Counted from the first letter of the stretch, positions 1 to 9,650 are shown. The stretch: 35,011 nt of DNA from Akkermansiaceae bacterium (GCA_029866215.1 JARWZU010000050.1:1-35011), one strand, 5' to 3'. Translations and numbers: made by a program. The notes: a model not told the origin generated them from the letters alone.

Positions 1-327
1 GCGTGCGGTTTTACACGCACCTAGGGTGAGTTTACACATACCTCGTGCCGTTTTGTGCAAACCTAGAGGCCCATTTACACGCACCTTGGGCCGTTCTGTA
101 CGAACCTTGGCATCAACTCGCATGGACCTTGAGCCGTTCTGCACGAAGGTGGAGCCATCCTGCACTCACCTAGAGCGGCGCTGCCACGACCTTGGGGAGG
201 ACTTGCACGCACCTTGAGGCGTTTTCGCATGCACCTTGGCACGTTCCGCAAGTACCTTAAGGTCCGCTACCATCACCTTCTAACAGACTGCACTCACCTT
301 GGGCGAGGCTGTGATGACCGCCCTTGG
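1..327. repeat. Degenerate 21-22 bp tandem repeat array (about 15 units)
   Basis: The stretch divides into about fifteen units of 21-22 bp (extremes 20-25), each ending in a variant of ACCTTGG. The approximate consensus is GCCGTTCTGCACGCACCTTGG. Unit ends fall near 24, 45, 67, 89, 110, 132, 153, 174, 195, 217, 239, 260, 282, 302 and 327. The array probably continues left of the window. Units differ at many positions, so this is an old, decaying minisatellite rather than a CRISPR array (no constant repeat or unique spacer pattern). One frame reads through 26-217 as loose heptads (pattern LExxC), but the mix of 21- and 22-bp units breaks that frame, so I do not call a gene. Confidence 0.75.
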
Positions 328-558
328 GAGTGGGAGATAGGTGCTAGCGAGGTTCTTTAACCTCCAATGCGCGGCGATCGTTGCGTCGCTGCCAGTGACC
401 ATCAATTTTCTCGACCTGCGGACTGTGCCGACTCATTCCTCGCTTGTCCCTGAATGCCTAACTCGTCACTCTTTCCGAAAGTTTTAAGCCACTCGACGAT
501 CCAGCCCAATACCACCTTACCGCCCTGCGATCGCATCGATAAAATCGGCATCAATAAA
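328..558. other. Intergenic, no gene seen
   Basis: Between the tandem array and the DinB-like gene I see no convincing gene, RNA or terminator. An upstream extension of the DinB-like frame begins at 454 but lacks family character. Confidence 0.5.
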
Positions 559-1113
559 ATGAGCAATCTACTGATCAAAACCGCAATCCGCACGCTTTTC
601 ACTTTCACAAGGCGCGAAAAAGCGCTGGCCAAGAGCGAAGTGATCTTGCGCCAATACCTAAAGCTCGCCGAGGGCTTGACGAATGAAGTTGGCCAGCTTT
701 GCGTTGAAGTCCCACCAATGCGGGGAGTGGATGAAGATATGCGACGTTGGTCATTTTTCATGATTTTAGAACACAATGCCATCGTGAATCGGAGCATCAC
801 GGCTACCGTTGTTCAACTTGCGAGAGGCGAGGCGCTAAGTGGACCCGCCGCGCTTGATCCAAAGAAAGATGTCATGCCATCTTCGTTAGCAGGCGAGGCA
901 CAAATCGCGAGCTTTGCCGAATCCGTTACCAACCATCTTGAAGCCGTTAAGAACTTGAAGCAGCTTCGGCACACTGGAACTTCACCCCACCCAATCTTTG
1001 GAAAGTTTGATGCGCATAAGTGGAACTGCATGTTTGCATTTCACCTAGGCCTGCACTTGCCACAGGCGGAGTATGTGGTGGCTGAGGCAAGGAATCGAAT
1101 CATTCGTGGATGA
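559..1113 (+). CDS. DinB-like (DUF1569-type) four-helix-bundle protein
   Basis: The 184-residue product resembles the DinB/YfiT-like superfamily, small helical bundles that bind a divalent metal through three histidines. What I see: a helix with an LEHNAIVNRSI stretch supplying one histidine, then near the C-terminus HPIFGKFDAHKWN followed by an HxxxH pair in FHLGLHLPQ, which is the usual DUF1569 signature. The frame is open from 454, but residues before the methionine at 559 look random (many Pro/Ser/Cys), so I chose 559. No Shine-Dalgarno sequence helps. Substrate is unknown; relatives include thiol-S-transferases and damage-inducible proteins. It lies upstream of the photolyase operon on the same strand, but a 315-bp gap makes co-transcription doubtful. 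Confidence 0.65.
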   Translation: MSNLLIKTAIRTLFTFTRREKALAKSEVILRQYLKLAEGLTNEVGQLCVEVPPMRGVDEDMRRWSFFMILEHNAIVNRSITATVVQLARGEALSGPAALDPKKDVMPSSLAGEAQIASFAESVTNHLEAVKNLKQLRHTGTSPHPIFGKFDAHKWNCMFAFHLGLHLPQAEYVVAEARNRIIRG

Positions 1114-1428
1114 AAATTCCTCATAAGCTTCTCCCGTCCCCGTTGAGTTAGAAGCTCACGAAGCGATTCGAGCAAGTATTCGACTTGTCATCGCGTAACA
1201 TTCACCAGTCCGGCTAGGGCGAGCGGCCAGACTCAAGCTGCACCGACTGGAAAACCGCACCGCCGAAAACCCATGATACCTCACACGTCTGGGTTTAGGG
1301 TTGGTAATCCCTGCGATTCTGACAACGCAGCTTCATCCTTGATTCGCAGCCAGTGCTCGTTTAACCGTCTCCTAGGCCCTGTCACTGTCGATCGGCCATT
1401 CCAAATCCGGACAACTGCACCAGAATCC
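1114..1428. other. Intergenic region upstream of the photolyase operon
   Basis: 315 bp without a recognisable gene. The photolyase frame is open back to an ATG at 1273, but the extra 52 residues have no similarity to the photolyase fold. The operon promoter should lie here; I could not pick a convincing -35/-10 pair or operator. Confidence 0.45.
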
Positions 1429-2961
1429 ATGAGCTACAGCGTTGTTTGGTTTAAGCGTGATCTGCGGGTCCATGATCACGCGGCCCTTCATGAGGCGCTC
1501 AAAAATGGCCCGACGCTGTGCCTCTATCTGATCGAGCCGACCTTGTGGTCCACCGCGTGCGTCGCGACCCAGCACTATCAATTTCTTTTAGAAAGTCTTC
1601 GAGACCTTTACAGGGAGATCAAACACCGTGGTAGCGTGTTGCATGTTGTCACTGGAGAGGCCGTCGACGTATTCGACCGTCTTTACCATCTCGCGCCGTT
1701 TCACCTTCTGTGCTCTCACGAGGAAACCGGGGATGCGGTCTCCTACCAGAGGGATCGCGCAGTCGCACGCTGGTGCAGACAGCGCTCCATCGCGTGGTCT
1801 CAAAGCCAGCAGTTCGGCGTCACGCGCGGGCTGAAAGATCGTGACCACTGGAAAAAATTCTGGGACCAGCATATCAAGCAACCCTGCATTCCCGCACCAA
1901 TCGTCATCCGAGGCACGCCCTTGCCATGGCACGAGCCTCCGCCGCCAAGCGCGGCCGCGATGGGGCTTGACCCCCACGATCCTCCGCTTCGGCAGAAAGG
2001 CGGCAGACAACTCGCGCTAGCAGTACTCGGAAGTTTCTTAAATGACCGGAGTACGAAATACCGCGGTGGCATTTCATCACCCCTATCTGCCCCGACCGCC
2101 TGCTCACGCATCTCGGCCTATCTGGCCTTTGGCTGCCTGAGCCTTCGCGAGGTCATGCAGGCGACCACTCAAAAAATGCACGACCTCAAACCGGGCGATG
2201 CGTGGCAGAAGAAGGGTCTAGCAGCATTCACGAGTCGGCTCCATTGGCATTGCCACTTTATACAAAAGCTCGAAAGCGAACCAGAGATCGAATTTCAAAA
2301 CATGCATCGGGGATACGACGGGCTGCGGGAAAACGATTGGAATCCAGAACATTTCGAAGCACTCGTCGCCGGCAAAACAGGATGGCCACTTGTCGATGCC
2401 TGTGTCGCAATGCTGCGTGAAACGGGCTGGTTGAATTTCAGGATGCGCGCGATGCTCGTGTCGACCGCAGCCTATCCGCTGTGGCTGGACTGGCGCCCTG
2501 TCGGACAATGGCTTGCCCGCCAATTTTTAGATTACGAGCCAGGCATCCACTGGAGCCAACTGCAAATGCAATCGGGCACCACAGGCATCAACGTGCCGCG
2601 AATTTACAATCCACTCAAACAGGCACAAGACCACGACCCCAACGGAATCTTTGTGAGACGCTGGATTCCAGCGATGCAGCGCGTCCCCAATTCGTGGTTA
2701 TTCGAGCCATGGAAGATGCCCATTTCCCTTCAGCAGCAACACGGTGTCGATGTCGGCAAGGATCTGGGACAGCCGGTGGTCGACCTCGCGGCTGCCACGC
2801 GTGAAGCGAAGCAAAAACTCTTCGAGCTAAGGGCCCAAAAACAGGTACGTGCTGGGAAAAGCGCGATCGTTCGTAAACATGGATCACGCAAGGGCCTCCG
2901 CACTACCAGAAAACAGGCACCCATCGTCAAGCCTCCTCAACAAGACCTACTAGACTTCTAA
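1429..2961 (+). CDS. Cryptochrome/photolyase family FAD protein (subclass unresolved)
   Basis: 510 residues. The N-terminus ([20 protein letters not shown]) is the start of the photolyase alpha/beta antenna domain, so I chose ATG 1429 over the longer open frame from 1273. The C-terminal FAD-binding helical domain shows [39 protein letters not shown] and [16 protein letters not shown], all typical of the superfamily. A basic tail of about 50 residues follows ([14 protein letters not shown]). The family either repairs UV-induced pyrimidine dimers with blue light or senses light; the sequence does not tell me which. It differs clearly from the CRY-DASH and Fe-S members downstream, and is followed after 17 bp by the DUF2256 gene, suggesting one operon of light-driven repair genes. 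Confidence 0.9.
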   Translation: MSYSVVWFKRDLRVHDHAALHEALKNGPTLCLYLIEPTLWSTACVATQHYQFLLESLRDLYREIKHRGSVLHVVTGEAVDVFDRLYHLAPFHLLCSHEETGDAVSYQRDRAVARWCRQRSIAWSQSQQFGVTRGLKDRDHWKKFWDQHIKQPCIPAPIVIRGTPLPWHEPPPPSAAAMGLDPHDPPLRQKGGRQLALAVLGSFLNDRSTKYRGGISSPLSAPTACSRISAYLAFGCLSLREVMQATTQKMHDLKPGDAWQKKGLAAFTSRLHWHCHFIQKLESEPEIEFQNMHRGYDGLRENDWNPEHFEALVAGKTGWPLVDACVAMLRETGWLNFRMRAMLVSTAAYPLWLDWRPVGQWLARQFLDYEPGIHWSQLQMQSGTTGINVPRIYNPLKQAQDHDPNGIFVRRWIPAMQRVPNSWLFEPWKMPISLQQQHGVDVGKDLGQPVVDLAAATREAKQKLFELRAQKQVRAGKSAIVRKHGSRKGLRTTRKQAPIVKPPQQDLLDF

Positions 2962-2978
2962 TAGCCCGCGAATCTCAC

Positions 2979-3131
2979 ATGCGAAATGTAAGCAAACAGA
3001 ACCTGCCAAGCAAAGTCTGCGTGACCTGCATGCGACCCTTTTCGTGGCGGAAGAAATGGGAACGTGACTGGGAGAACGTCAAATATTGCTCCGAACGTTG
3101 TCGGCGCACCCACACGGAACCCAAGCCATGA
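2979..3131 (+). CDS. DUF2256 zinc-ribbon-like small protein
   Basis: A 50-residue reading frame between the two photolyase genes. It carries CxxC (residues 14 and 17) and CxxxC (37 and 41), with the aromatic/basic core [12 protein letters not shown] between them, which is the DUF2256 pattern. The four cysteines suggest zinc binding (inference). DUF2256 genes are commonly found beside cryptochrome/photolyase genes; the molecular role is not known to me. Its TGA stop (3129-3131) overlaps the ATG of the CRY-DASH gene (3128-3130), so the two are probably translationally coupled. It is easily missed by annotation because of its length. Confidence 0.85.
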   Translation: MRNVSKQNLPSKVCVTCMRPFSWRKKWERDWENVKYCSERCRRTHTEPKP

Positions 3132-4435
3132 ATGCGATTTACTGGTTTCGCAACGACCTGCGCTTGATCGATCAACCTTCGCTGAATCGCGCCTGCGCGC
3201 TTGCGGATGCGGTTGCACCCGTATTCATTCATCCGGTCGATTCCCCCACGGCGTGGGGATTCGAACGAATTGGGCCACACCGAAAGCACGCGCGTCACTC
3301 GGCAGTGCTCGCGCTCAAGCGGCAGTTGATCGAAAGTGGAAGCGACCTCTTCGAATACAGCGGCGACCCCTGTGACACACTCATCAGGCTCGCGCACGCT
3401 TGGCATATCCAAACCATTTTTTGTGAAGAGATCGCAGCACCTGAGGAGCAACGCCAAATTGAACGACTCAGGCACGCGGGACTGACGGTCGTCACCACAT
3501 GGCATTCGAGTATGTTAGACATCGAGGACCTTCCGTTCGAGATGAAACATCTTCCACTGGTCTTTACGGATTTCCGGAAAGCCGTCGAGAACGCGAAGGT
3601 GAAAGTAAGGAGCCCCGAAAATTTTGTTAGCTACACAACTCCCCTACCCGCTGAGGTCACGCACCCTCAACTAGCCATGGCTGAGTGCCAGCCGCTCGAC
3701 TCATGGGACACGCGAACATCGATACCCTATTTTCAAGAACCCGAATTCGCAGGAACAGCCTTCGGGCTAAAACACATCCAGCAATACTTCGACCGCAAGC
3801 TTGCTCATGACTACAAGAGCACCCGCAATCAATTGACGGGTATCGACTACTCTACCAAGTTTTCAGTCTGGTTAGCATCAGGCGCGGTCTCTGCCAGAGG
3901 GATCTTCGAGAAACTACAGAGATTCGAGCACGATCACGGCGCGAACGACGGCAGCTATTGGATCTGGTTTGAATTGCTTTGGCGGGACTACTTTCGATTT
4001 TTACACCATCGCTTTGGCACTCAGCTGTACCGTCGCTCAGGCCTGCGCGGCACCGGTCAGGCGCCACCTGGCGGCGCCGTCATCAAAACCTCCGCGCAAT
4101 TCGAAAAATTTGAGCGCTGGTGCCAAGGCAACAGCGGCGAGGCATTCGTCGACGCCGGAATGCGCGAGTTGAGACAAACCGGCTATCTTTCCAACCGCAT
4201 GCGACAAGTGACCGCCAGCTATTTGGTCCATGCACTTGGGCTGGACTGGCGAGCAGGAGCGGCGTGGTTTGAATCGCAGTTGATTGACTACGATGTTTAC
4301 AGCAACCAAGGAAATTGGCTTTATCTTGCGGGTTGTGGCACTGATCCTCGCGGAGGCCGAGCCATGCGACCGGACAAGCAGGCGCTTGAACATGACCGAT
4401 TCGAAACTTACCGAAGAAAATGGGGCACCCTGTGA
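3128..4435 (+). CDS. CRY-DASH cryptochrome
   Basis: 435 residues starting [19 protein letters not shown], the antenna-domain start of DASH cryptochromes. In the FAD domain I see [24 protein letters not shown] and [20 protein letters not shown], all CRY-DASH signatures. Known members bind FAD, usually an MTHF antenna, and repair pyrimidine dimers in single-stranded or looped DNA; some also signal. The open frame extends to 3086, but the start at 3128 is fixed by family similarity and by the ATGA overlap with the preceding DUF2256 gene. It ends at 4435, overlapping the proposed GTG start of the Fe-S photolyase at 4432. Length is normal for the short bacterial DASH group. Confidence 0.93.
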   Translation: MNAIYWFRNDLRLIDQPSLNRACALADAVAPVFIHPVDSPTAWGFERIGPHRKHARHSAVLALKRQLIESGSDLFEYSGDPCDTLIRLAHAWHIQTIFCEEIAAPEEQRQIERLRHAGLTVVTTWHSSMLDIEDLPFEMKHLPLVFTDFRKAVENAKVKVRSPENFVSYTTPLPAEVTHPQLAMAECQPLDSWDTRTSIPYFQEPEFAGTAFGLKHIQQYFDRKLAHDYKSTRNQLTGIDYSTKFSVWLASGAVSARGIFEKLQRFEHDHGANDGSYWIWFELLWRDYFRFLHHRFGTQLYRRSGLRGTGQAPPGGAVIKTSAQFEKFERWCQGNSGEAFVDAGMRELRQTGYLSNRMRQVTASYLVHALGLDWRAGAAWFESQLIDYDVYSNQGNWLYLAGCGTDPRGGRAMRPDKQALEHDRFETYRRKWGTL

Positions 4436-5961
4436 CGACATTAAGACTCATTCTTGGAGATCAACTTAACCCAGGACATTCATGGTTTGCAGCAACCGAC
4501 CATCATGTGGTGTTTGCCTTCATGGAAATGCGCCAAGAGACCGATTATGTATTGCACCATGCACAGAAAGTCATTGGGATTTTTGCGGGCATGCGCGACT
4601 TCGCAAAGCTACTCCAAGCGGATGGGCATCGCGTGCATTACTTGGCCATCGACGATGCCGAGAATCGTCAAACGCTCATAGGAAATCTCGACGACTTGAT
4701 CGAGCGATACGGATGCACCGTCTTTGAATATCAAGAGCCGGATGAATGGCGCTTGGACCAACAACTGAAGCACTATGCGGCGGCAAGTAAGATTGCCTGT
4801 GCTGCCGTTTCGAGCGAACACTTTTACACGACACGCACGGAAGTCGCTGACCTTTTTTCAGGCCAGAAATCATGGCTGATGGAGCGCTTTTACCGGCAAA
4901 TGCGCACCAAGCATCAAATCTTAATGGTCGATGCAAAGCACCCTGTCGAAGGCAAATGGAACTTCGACCATGACAACCGGAAATCATGGCCAGGAACCCC
5001 CGCAGAACCCAGTGACCCGCGAGTGAAGCACGATCACTCGGATCTATGGCAAGCCATTCAATCGGCGGGCATCAAGACGTTTGGCGAGCCGAACGCCGAG
5101 CAATTCGCTTGGCCGCTGAATCGCGCTGAGGCACTCATCTGTCTGGATCATTTCATCGCCGACGCGTTACCACACTTCGGTGATTTTCAAGACGCTCTTA
5201 GCACAAAAGGCTGGCGGCTATTTCACTCGCTCTTGTCGTTTGCCTTGAATACCAAAATGCTCAACCCACGCGAGGTCGTCCAGCGGGCGCAAACTGCGTG
5301 GCAGAATCAGCAGATTAATATCGCAACTGCGGAGGGATTCATTCGACAGATTTTAGGTTGGCGCGAATACGTCCGCGGCGTGTACTGGGCAAAAATGCCG
5401 GACTACGCCGAGCAAAACCATTTCGGTCACGACACACCGTTGCCATCTTGGTTTTGGACGGGACAAACCAAGATGCGTTGCCTGAGCCACTCGATCGGCC
5501 AATCGCTCGAGCACGCCTACGCACATCACATTCAACGGTTGATGGTCATTGGTAACTTTGCTCTGTTGGCCGGCATTCATCCTACCGAGGTTCATCAATG
5601 GTACCTGGGCATCTACATCGACGCCTTTGAATGGGTTGAGCTACCCAACACCCTCGGGATGAGCCAGTTTGCCGATGGGGGCGCGTTGGCGACAAAACCC
5701 TATGTTTCGAGCGCCGCGTACATCGACCGCATGGGGGACTACTGCAAAGGTTGCTATTATGACAAAAAGAAACGTAATGGCGAGCGAGCCTGCCCATTCA
5801 ACGCCTTGTATTGGGATTTCTTCGATCGGCACCGCGCGAAGCTTTCTACCAATTTTCGATTGTCCATGGTGTACCGCACCCTTGATAAAATGAATGAAGA
5901 GGCGCTTACCGCATTGCGCATTCAGGCCAACCAGACACTCTCTCAAATCGAGTCACTATAG
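4432..5961 (+). CDS. Fe-S (6-4)-type photolyase / FeS-BCP cryptochrome (PhrB-like)
   Basis: 509 residues from a GTG start, beginning (M)[14 protein letters not shown], the hallmark N-terminus of the iron-sulfur bacterial cryptochromes and photolyases. Four cysteines sit at 350, 438, 441 and 454 when counted from this GTG (contexts MRCLSH and GDYCKGCYYDKK...ACPFN). These are the positions I recall for the [4Fe-4S] ligands of Agrobacterium PhrB, a (6-4) photolyase using FAD and a lumazine antenna. That register, plus the GTGA overlap with the CRY-DASH stop, favours 4432 over the in-frame ATG at 4420 (513 residues). The C-terminal domain contains HHIQRLMVIGNFALLAGI and NTLGMSQFADGG, conserved in the family. 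It is the last gene of the operon; a 182-bp gap follows. Confidence 0.93.
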   Translation: MTTLRLILGDQLNPGHSWFAATDHHVVFAFMEMRQETDYVLHHAQKVIGIFAGMRDFAKLLQADGHRVHYLAIDDAENRQTLIGNLDDLIERYGCTVFEYQEPDEWRLDQQLKHYAAASKIACAAVSSEHFYTTRTEVADLFSGQKSWLMERFYRQMRTKHQILMVDAKHPVEGKWNFDHDNRKSWPGTPAEPSDPRVKHDHSDLWQAIQSAGIKTFGEPNAEQFAWPLNRAEALICLDHFIADALPHFGDFQDALSTKGWRLFHSLLSFALNTKMLNPREVVQRAQTAWQNQQINIATAEGFIRQILGWREYVRGVYWAKMPDYAEQNHFGHDTPLPSWFWTGQTKMRCLSHSIGQSLEHAYAHHIQRLMVIGNFALLAGIHPTEVHQWYLGIYIDAFEWVELPNTLGMSQFADGGALATKPYVSSAAYIDRMGDYCKGCYYDKKKRNGERACPFNALYWDFFDRHRAKLSTNFRLSMVYRTLDKMNEEALTALRIQANQTLSQIESL

Positions 5962-6143
5962 GTTGCCGATTTTTCTATTAACGCAATTTGCATGTGAGGG
6001 CTCTACGATAACCCATTCATGGCAATTGCCAGCAGATGCAGGTCAAAACAAATTTAAGCTTGGACCAATAAATTCATGTCATAGAGTATTGAACCATTTA
6101 TCCGCAGAATTCTCTGCAAAAGCCCAATAAAAACCTCTAGTTC

Positions 6144-8753
6144 ATGCGTTCAACATCACTTGCCATCTTCATCCTTACCGCGATTTCCTCTTGCATTCAC
6201 GCAGAGTCGCCGCGGCAGCGCATTTCACTTAACGCCGGTTGGCGATTCACCAAGGAAGATCCCGCTGGACTCGGTGACTCGCTGGAGTCTCCGCAGATCC
6301 GTGCGGCTTTGATTAAATCCTCTGCGGGATTTCTAACAGCAAGTGGTGAAACCCCTGGACCTCTGCAAGACGCGCCGATTTCTGGTGGGCCGTATGCCGC
6401 CCAAGTGTATGATGACTCGACATGGCGACTATTGGATTTACCGCATGACTGGGGCATCGAGGGCCCATTCCAGCAAAGCCTGCCCGGTGAGACGGGCAAA
6501 CTGCCGTGGGCGGGCATCGGCTGGTACCGCAACTCGTTCGAGGCATCCCCCACCGACCTCAAGGGGAACACCTTTCTCCAAATCGATGGGGCCATGTCCC
6601 ACTCGATCGTCTGGCTCAATGGCAAATTGGTGGGCGGATGGCCATTCGGCTATGCATCCTACCAACTCGACCTAACGCCTTATCTCACCACGGGCAAAAA
6701 CACGCTCGCAATCCGCCTCAACAATCCAGCAGGCTCATCACGCTGGTATCCCGGTGGCGGAATCTATCGAAACGTCTGGCTCCTCAAGACCCAGCCGATT
6801 CACTTCGCGCACTGGAGCACCCAGATCACCACGCCAGAAGTCAGTGCATCATCGGCAAAAATTCACATCACCACCCACTTGGTTAATCCCAAGGAAGAAA
6901 ATGTGACGCTTAGCGCCACGATCTATCAGGCAGGGCCCGATGGACAAAAAACCGGCAAGCCAATCGCCACTGTACGTTTTTTAGAACGCCAATCGACCGA
7001 CTCATCAGGCACGCAGAGTGCCACGCTCGAACTCAAGAGTCCACGGCTTTGGAGCAATGAAAACCCGCAACTTTACATCGCGGTAACGGAGGCGCGGTTA
7101 GGCTCAGTCATCGTAGATCAGGAAGAAATCACCATGGGAATCCGCAGCATTGAGTTCAATGCCGACAAGGGTTTTCTCCTCAACGGCAAGCGCGTACCGA
7201 TCCAAGGGGTCTGCATGCATCACGACCTTGGCGCACTTGGCTCCGCCATCAATCGACGTGCACTTGAGCGGCAACTCGAAATCCTAAAAGAGATGGGCAC
7301 CAACGCCATCCGCACCAGCCACAATCCACCCGCACCTGAGTTGTTAGAACTTTGCGACCGGATGGGCTTGCTGGTCATGGATGAGTTCGTTGATTGCTGG
7401 AAATCAGGGAAGACCACGGATGACTATCACACGCTCTTCAGCGAGTGGTCAGAAAAAGACCTGCGTGCCTTGGTTCGCCGCGACCGGAACCACCCAAGCG
7501 TTATCCTCTGGAGCATCGGCAACGAGATCAAAGAACAATCCACCAAGGATGGCCCTGAGATTGCGAAACAATTGTCCCGCTATGTCGCCATGGAAGACAA
7601 GACCCGTCTCACCTGTGTAGGAGCCAACCTGATTCAAGCAGGCTACAACGGCTTCCAAAAAGGTGTGGATGTCTTTGGATATAACTACAAACCGCAGGAG
7701 TATGCGAAGTTTCACACCGCGAACCCAAGTCAGCCACTCATCGGCAGCGAGACATCATCCACCATCAGCTCTCGCGGCACCTATGTTTTTCCATTCAACG
7801 CTGCACCCGACCAAGGCAGGTCGGACTTCCAAGTGAGTTCGTATGACCTCTACACGCCAAAGTGGGCCACCACGCCAGATACCGAATTCAAAGGACAAGA
7901 ACAGAACTCGTTTGTCGCTGGCGAGTTTGTGTGGACTGGATTCGACTACCTCGGTGAACCGACGCCTTACAACAAGGACGAGACCAACTTGCTAAACTAT
8001 TCAAATCCGGAGGAGAGAGCGCGTGCTGAGAAGGAACTTGCCGCCCTTGGAAAAATCCAAGTCCCGTCGCGTAGCTCGTATTTCGGCATCATCGATCTGG
8101 CAGGATTCAAAAAAGACCGCTTCTATCTCTATCAATCCCATTGGCTTCCGAATCATCCGATGGCGCACATTCTGCCTCACTGGAATTGGCAAGGCCGTGA
8201 GGGCGAGGTCACCCCAGTCCACGTTTACACCTCGGGAACCGAAGCCGAACTTTTTCTAAATGGCCGTTCGCTTGGAAAGAAAACCAAGGGACCATTTGAA
8301 TACCGTCTCCGCTGGGATGAGGTCAAATACGAGCCTGGCACCCTCAAGGTGGTTGCTACTAAAAATAGCAAACCTTGGGCCACGAATACCGTCAAGACCA
8401 CTGGGCCCGCAGCAAAACTCATCGTGAAGGCCGACCGCTCCAAACTCCTCGCCGATGGCAAAGACCTCTCGTTCATCACCGTCACCATCGCCGACAAAGA
8501 TGGACTGCTCGTTCCACGTGCGATGAATCTCGTGAAATTCGAGGTCACCGGTCCCGCGGAAATCATTGCAACCGACAACGGCGATGCCACCAGCCACGTT
8601 TCCTTCCAAGCGAAAGAACGTCAGGCATTCAACGGGCTTTGCCTTGGCATCGTCCGGACCTCGAAAGGCAATGCTGGCAGCATCAAGCTCCGCGTGACCT
8701 CTGGGGATCTCAAACCGGTCGAGATCCCGCTCACCAGCTCCAAGGCCCCTTAG
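6144..8753 (+). CDS. Secreted glycoside hydrolase family 2 (beta-galactosidase-like)
   Basis: 869 residues. Residues 1-20 (MRSTSLAIFILTAISSCIHA) form a signal peptide, so it acts in the periplasm or outside. Domains in order: sugar-binding jelly roll (LPHDWGIEGPF, WYRNSF, VWLNGKLVGG), immunoglobulin-like domain, and TIM barrel with the GH2 acid/base Glu at about 461 (WSIGNEIKEQ) and nucleophile Glu at about 536 (GSETSS). A DUF4982-like domain follows (HWNWQGREGEVTPVHVYT, ELFLNGRSLG), then a C-terminal Ig-like domain (DGKDLSFITVTIADKDG). The architecture matches bacterial GH2 beta-galactosidases; exact substrate cannot be read from sequence. The ThuA-like gene follows after 72 bp on the same strand. 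Confidence 0.93.
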   Translation: MRSTSLAIFILTAISSCIHAESPRQRISLNAGWRFTKEDPAGLGDSLESPQIRAALIKSSAGFLTASGETPGPLQDAPISGGPYAAQVYDDSTWRLLDLPHDWGIEGPFQQSLPGETGKLPWAGIGWYRNSFEASPTDLKGNTFLQIDGAMSHSIVWLNGKLVGGWPFGYASYQLDLTPYLTTGKNTLAIRLNNPAGSSRWYPGGGIYRNVWLLKTQPIHFAHWSTQITTPEVSASSAKIHITTHLVNPKEENVTLSATIYQAGPDGQKTGKPIATVRFLERQSTDSSGTQSATLELKSPRLWSNENPQLYIAVTEARLGSVIVDQEEITMGIRSIEFNADKGFLLNGKRVPIQGVCMHHDLGALGSAINRRALERQLEILKEMGTNAIRTSHNPPAPELLELCDRMGLLVMDEFVDCWKSGKTTDDYHTLFSEWSEKDLRALVRRDRNHPSVILWSIGNEIKEQSTKDGPEIAKQLSRYVAMEDKTRLTCVGANLIQAGYNGFQKGVDVFGYNYKPQEYAKFHTANPSQPLIGSETSSTISSRGTYVFPFNAAPDQGRSDFQVSSYDLYTPKWATTPDTEFKGQEQNSFVAGEFVWTGFDYLGEPTPYNKDETNLLNYSNPEERARAEKELAALGKIQVPSRSSYFGIIDLAGFKKDRFYLYQSHWLPNHPMAHILPHWNWQGREGEVTPVHVYTSGTEAELFLNGRSLGKKTKGPFEYRLRWDEVKYEPGTLKVVATKNSKPWATNTVKTTGPAAKLIVKADRSKLLADGKDLSFITVTIADKDGLLVPRAMNLVKFEVTGPAEIIATDNGDATSHVSFQAKERQAFNGLCLGIVRTSKGNAGSIKLRVTSGDLKPVEIPLTSSKAP

Positions 8754-8825
8754 CGTCGCCCATTTTCCTTGCGCTCTCACCACCAGTGACATCTGCTCGC
8801 TTGCACCAACTCAAACCCACCACCG

Positions 8826-9650
8826 ATGAAGTCACTACTAACCTTTTTGTCGCCAGCCTTGGCGTTCACCTTTGCTCTAACAGCATCTGCCGCTCCGACA
8901 ACAAAGCCACTCAAAGCCCTTCTCGTGATCGGCGGGTGTTGTCATGACTACGCCACCCAAAAAGATCTATTAGAATTCGGGATCGAGGCGCGCGCCAACA
9001 TTCAAATTGATGTCTGCTTCTCAAGCGACAAGGGCACGAAGCCGTCGTTCCCTTGTTACGAAAAAGAGAATTGGGCCGAGGGCTATGACGTCATCATCCA
9101 CGACGAATGCGCCGCGGACATCGCCGACCCCGTCATCGTCACCCGCATTCTGAAAGCACACCGCCAAGGCGTACCCGGCGTGAATCTCCACTGCGCGAAC
9201 CACTCCTTCCGCGTTTCTCCCGACTTCCGCAAGCCGCTCGCGGCTGGAACCGACGGGGCGATTTGGTTTGATTACCTCGGGCTCCAATCCAGCGGGCACG
9301 GAGCGCAGCTACCCATCGCGGTCACCTACACCGACGCCAGCCATCCCATCACTCGTGGTTTCGAAAACTGGACGACGATCCAAGAGGAGCTCTACAACAA
9401 CGTTATGGTTCATGCTGGAGCAAAGTCCCTCGCCAAGGGTCGTCAGGGCGATTCGGAAAACACGGTGGTTTGGACCAACGAATACGGTGAAAAAAAGACC
9501 CGGATTTTCTCCACCACCCTCGGTCATCGCAACGAAACGATTGCGGATGCCCGCTACCTCGACCTCGTCACCCGCGGCCTGCTTTGGACATGCCACAAGC
9601 TCGGCGACGACGGGAAGCCGGCGGCTGGTTATGGGCCGGCAGCCCGCTGA
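8826..9650 (+). CDS. Secreted ThuA-domain protein
   Basis: 274 residues with an N-terminal signal peptide (about 1-23, ending TASAA). The body is a ThuA-like glutamine-amidotransferase-fold domain: KALLVIGGCCHDY opens the first strand, EGYDVIIHDECAAD the next, then GVPGVNLHCANHSFR and PITRGFENWTTIQEELYN. ThuA proteins were named from trehalose utilisation in rhizobia, and many secreted members accompany carbohydrate-active enzymes in Planctomycetes-Verrucomicrobia. Here it follows the GH2 gene, so a role in the same glycan pathway is plausible but inferred. No Shine-Dalgarno sequence is evident; the start is set by the signal peptide. Confidence 0.88.
   Translation: MKSLLTFLSPALAFTFALTASAAPTTKPLKALLVIGGCCHDYATQKDLLEFGIEARANIQIDVCFSSDKGTKPSFPCYEKENWAEGYDVIIHDECAADIADPVIVTRILKAHRQGVPGVNLHCANHSFRVSPDFRKPLAAGTDGAIWFDYLGLQSSGHGAQLPIAVTYTDASHPITRGFENWTTIQEELYNNVMVHAGAKSLAKGRQGDSENTVVWTNEYGEKKTRIFSTTLGHRNETIADARYLDLVTRGLLWTCHKLGDDGKPAAGYGPAAR

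Noticed and set aside
26-217. 63-residue ORF in the tandem array
   Set aside because: It follows the repeat units, with mixed 21/22-bp lengths that break the periodic frame, and has no recognisable family.
1-327. CRISPR array
   Set aside because: Units are contiguous and all drift; there is no constant repeat separated by unique spacers.
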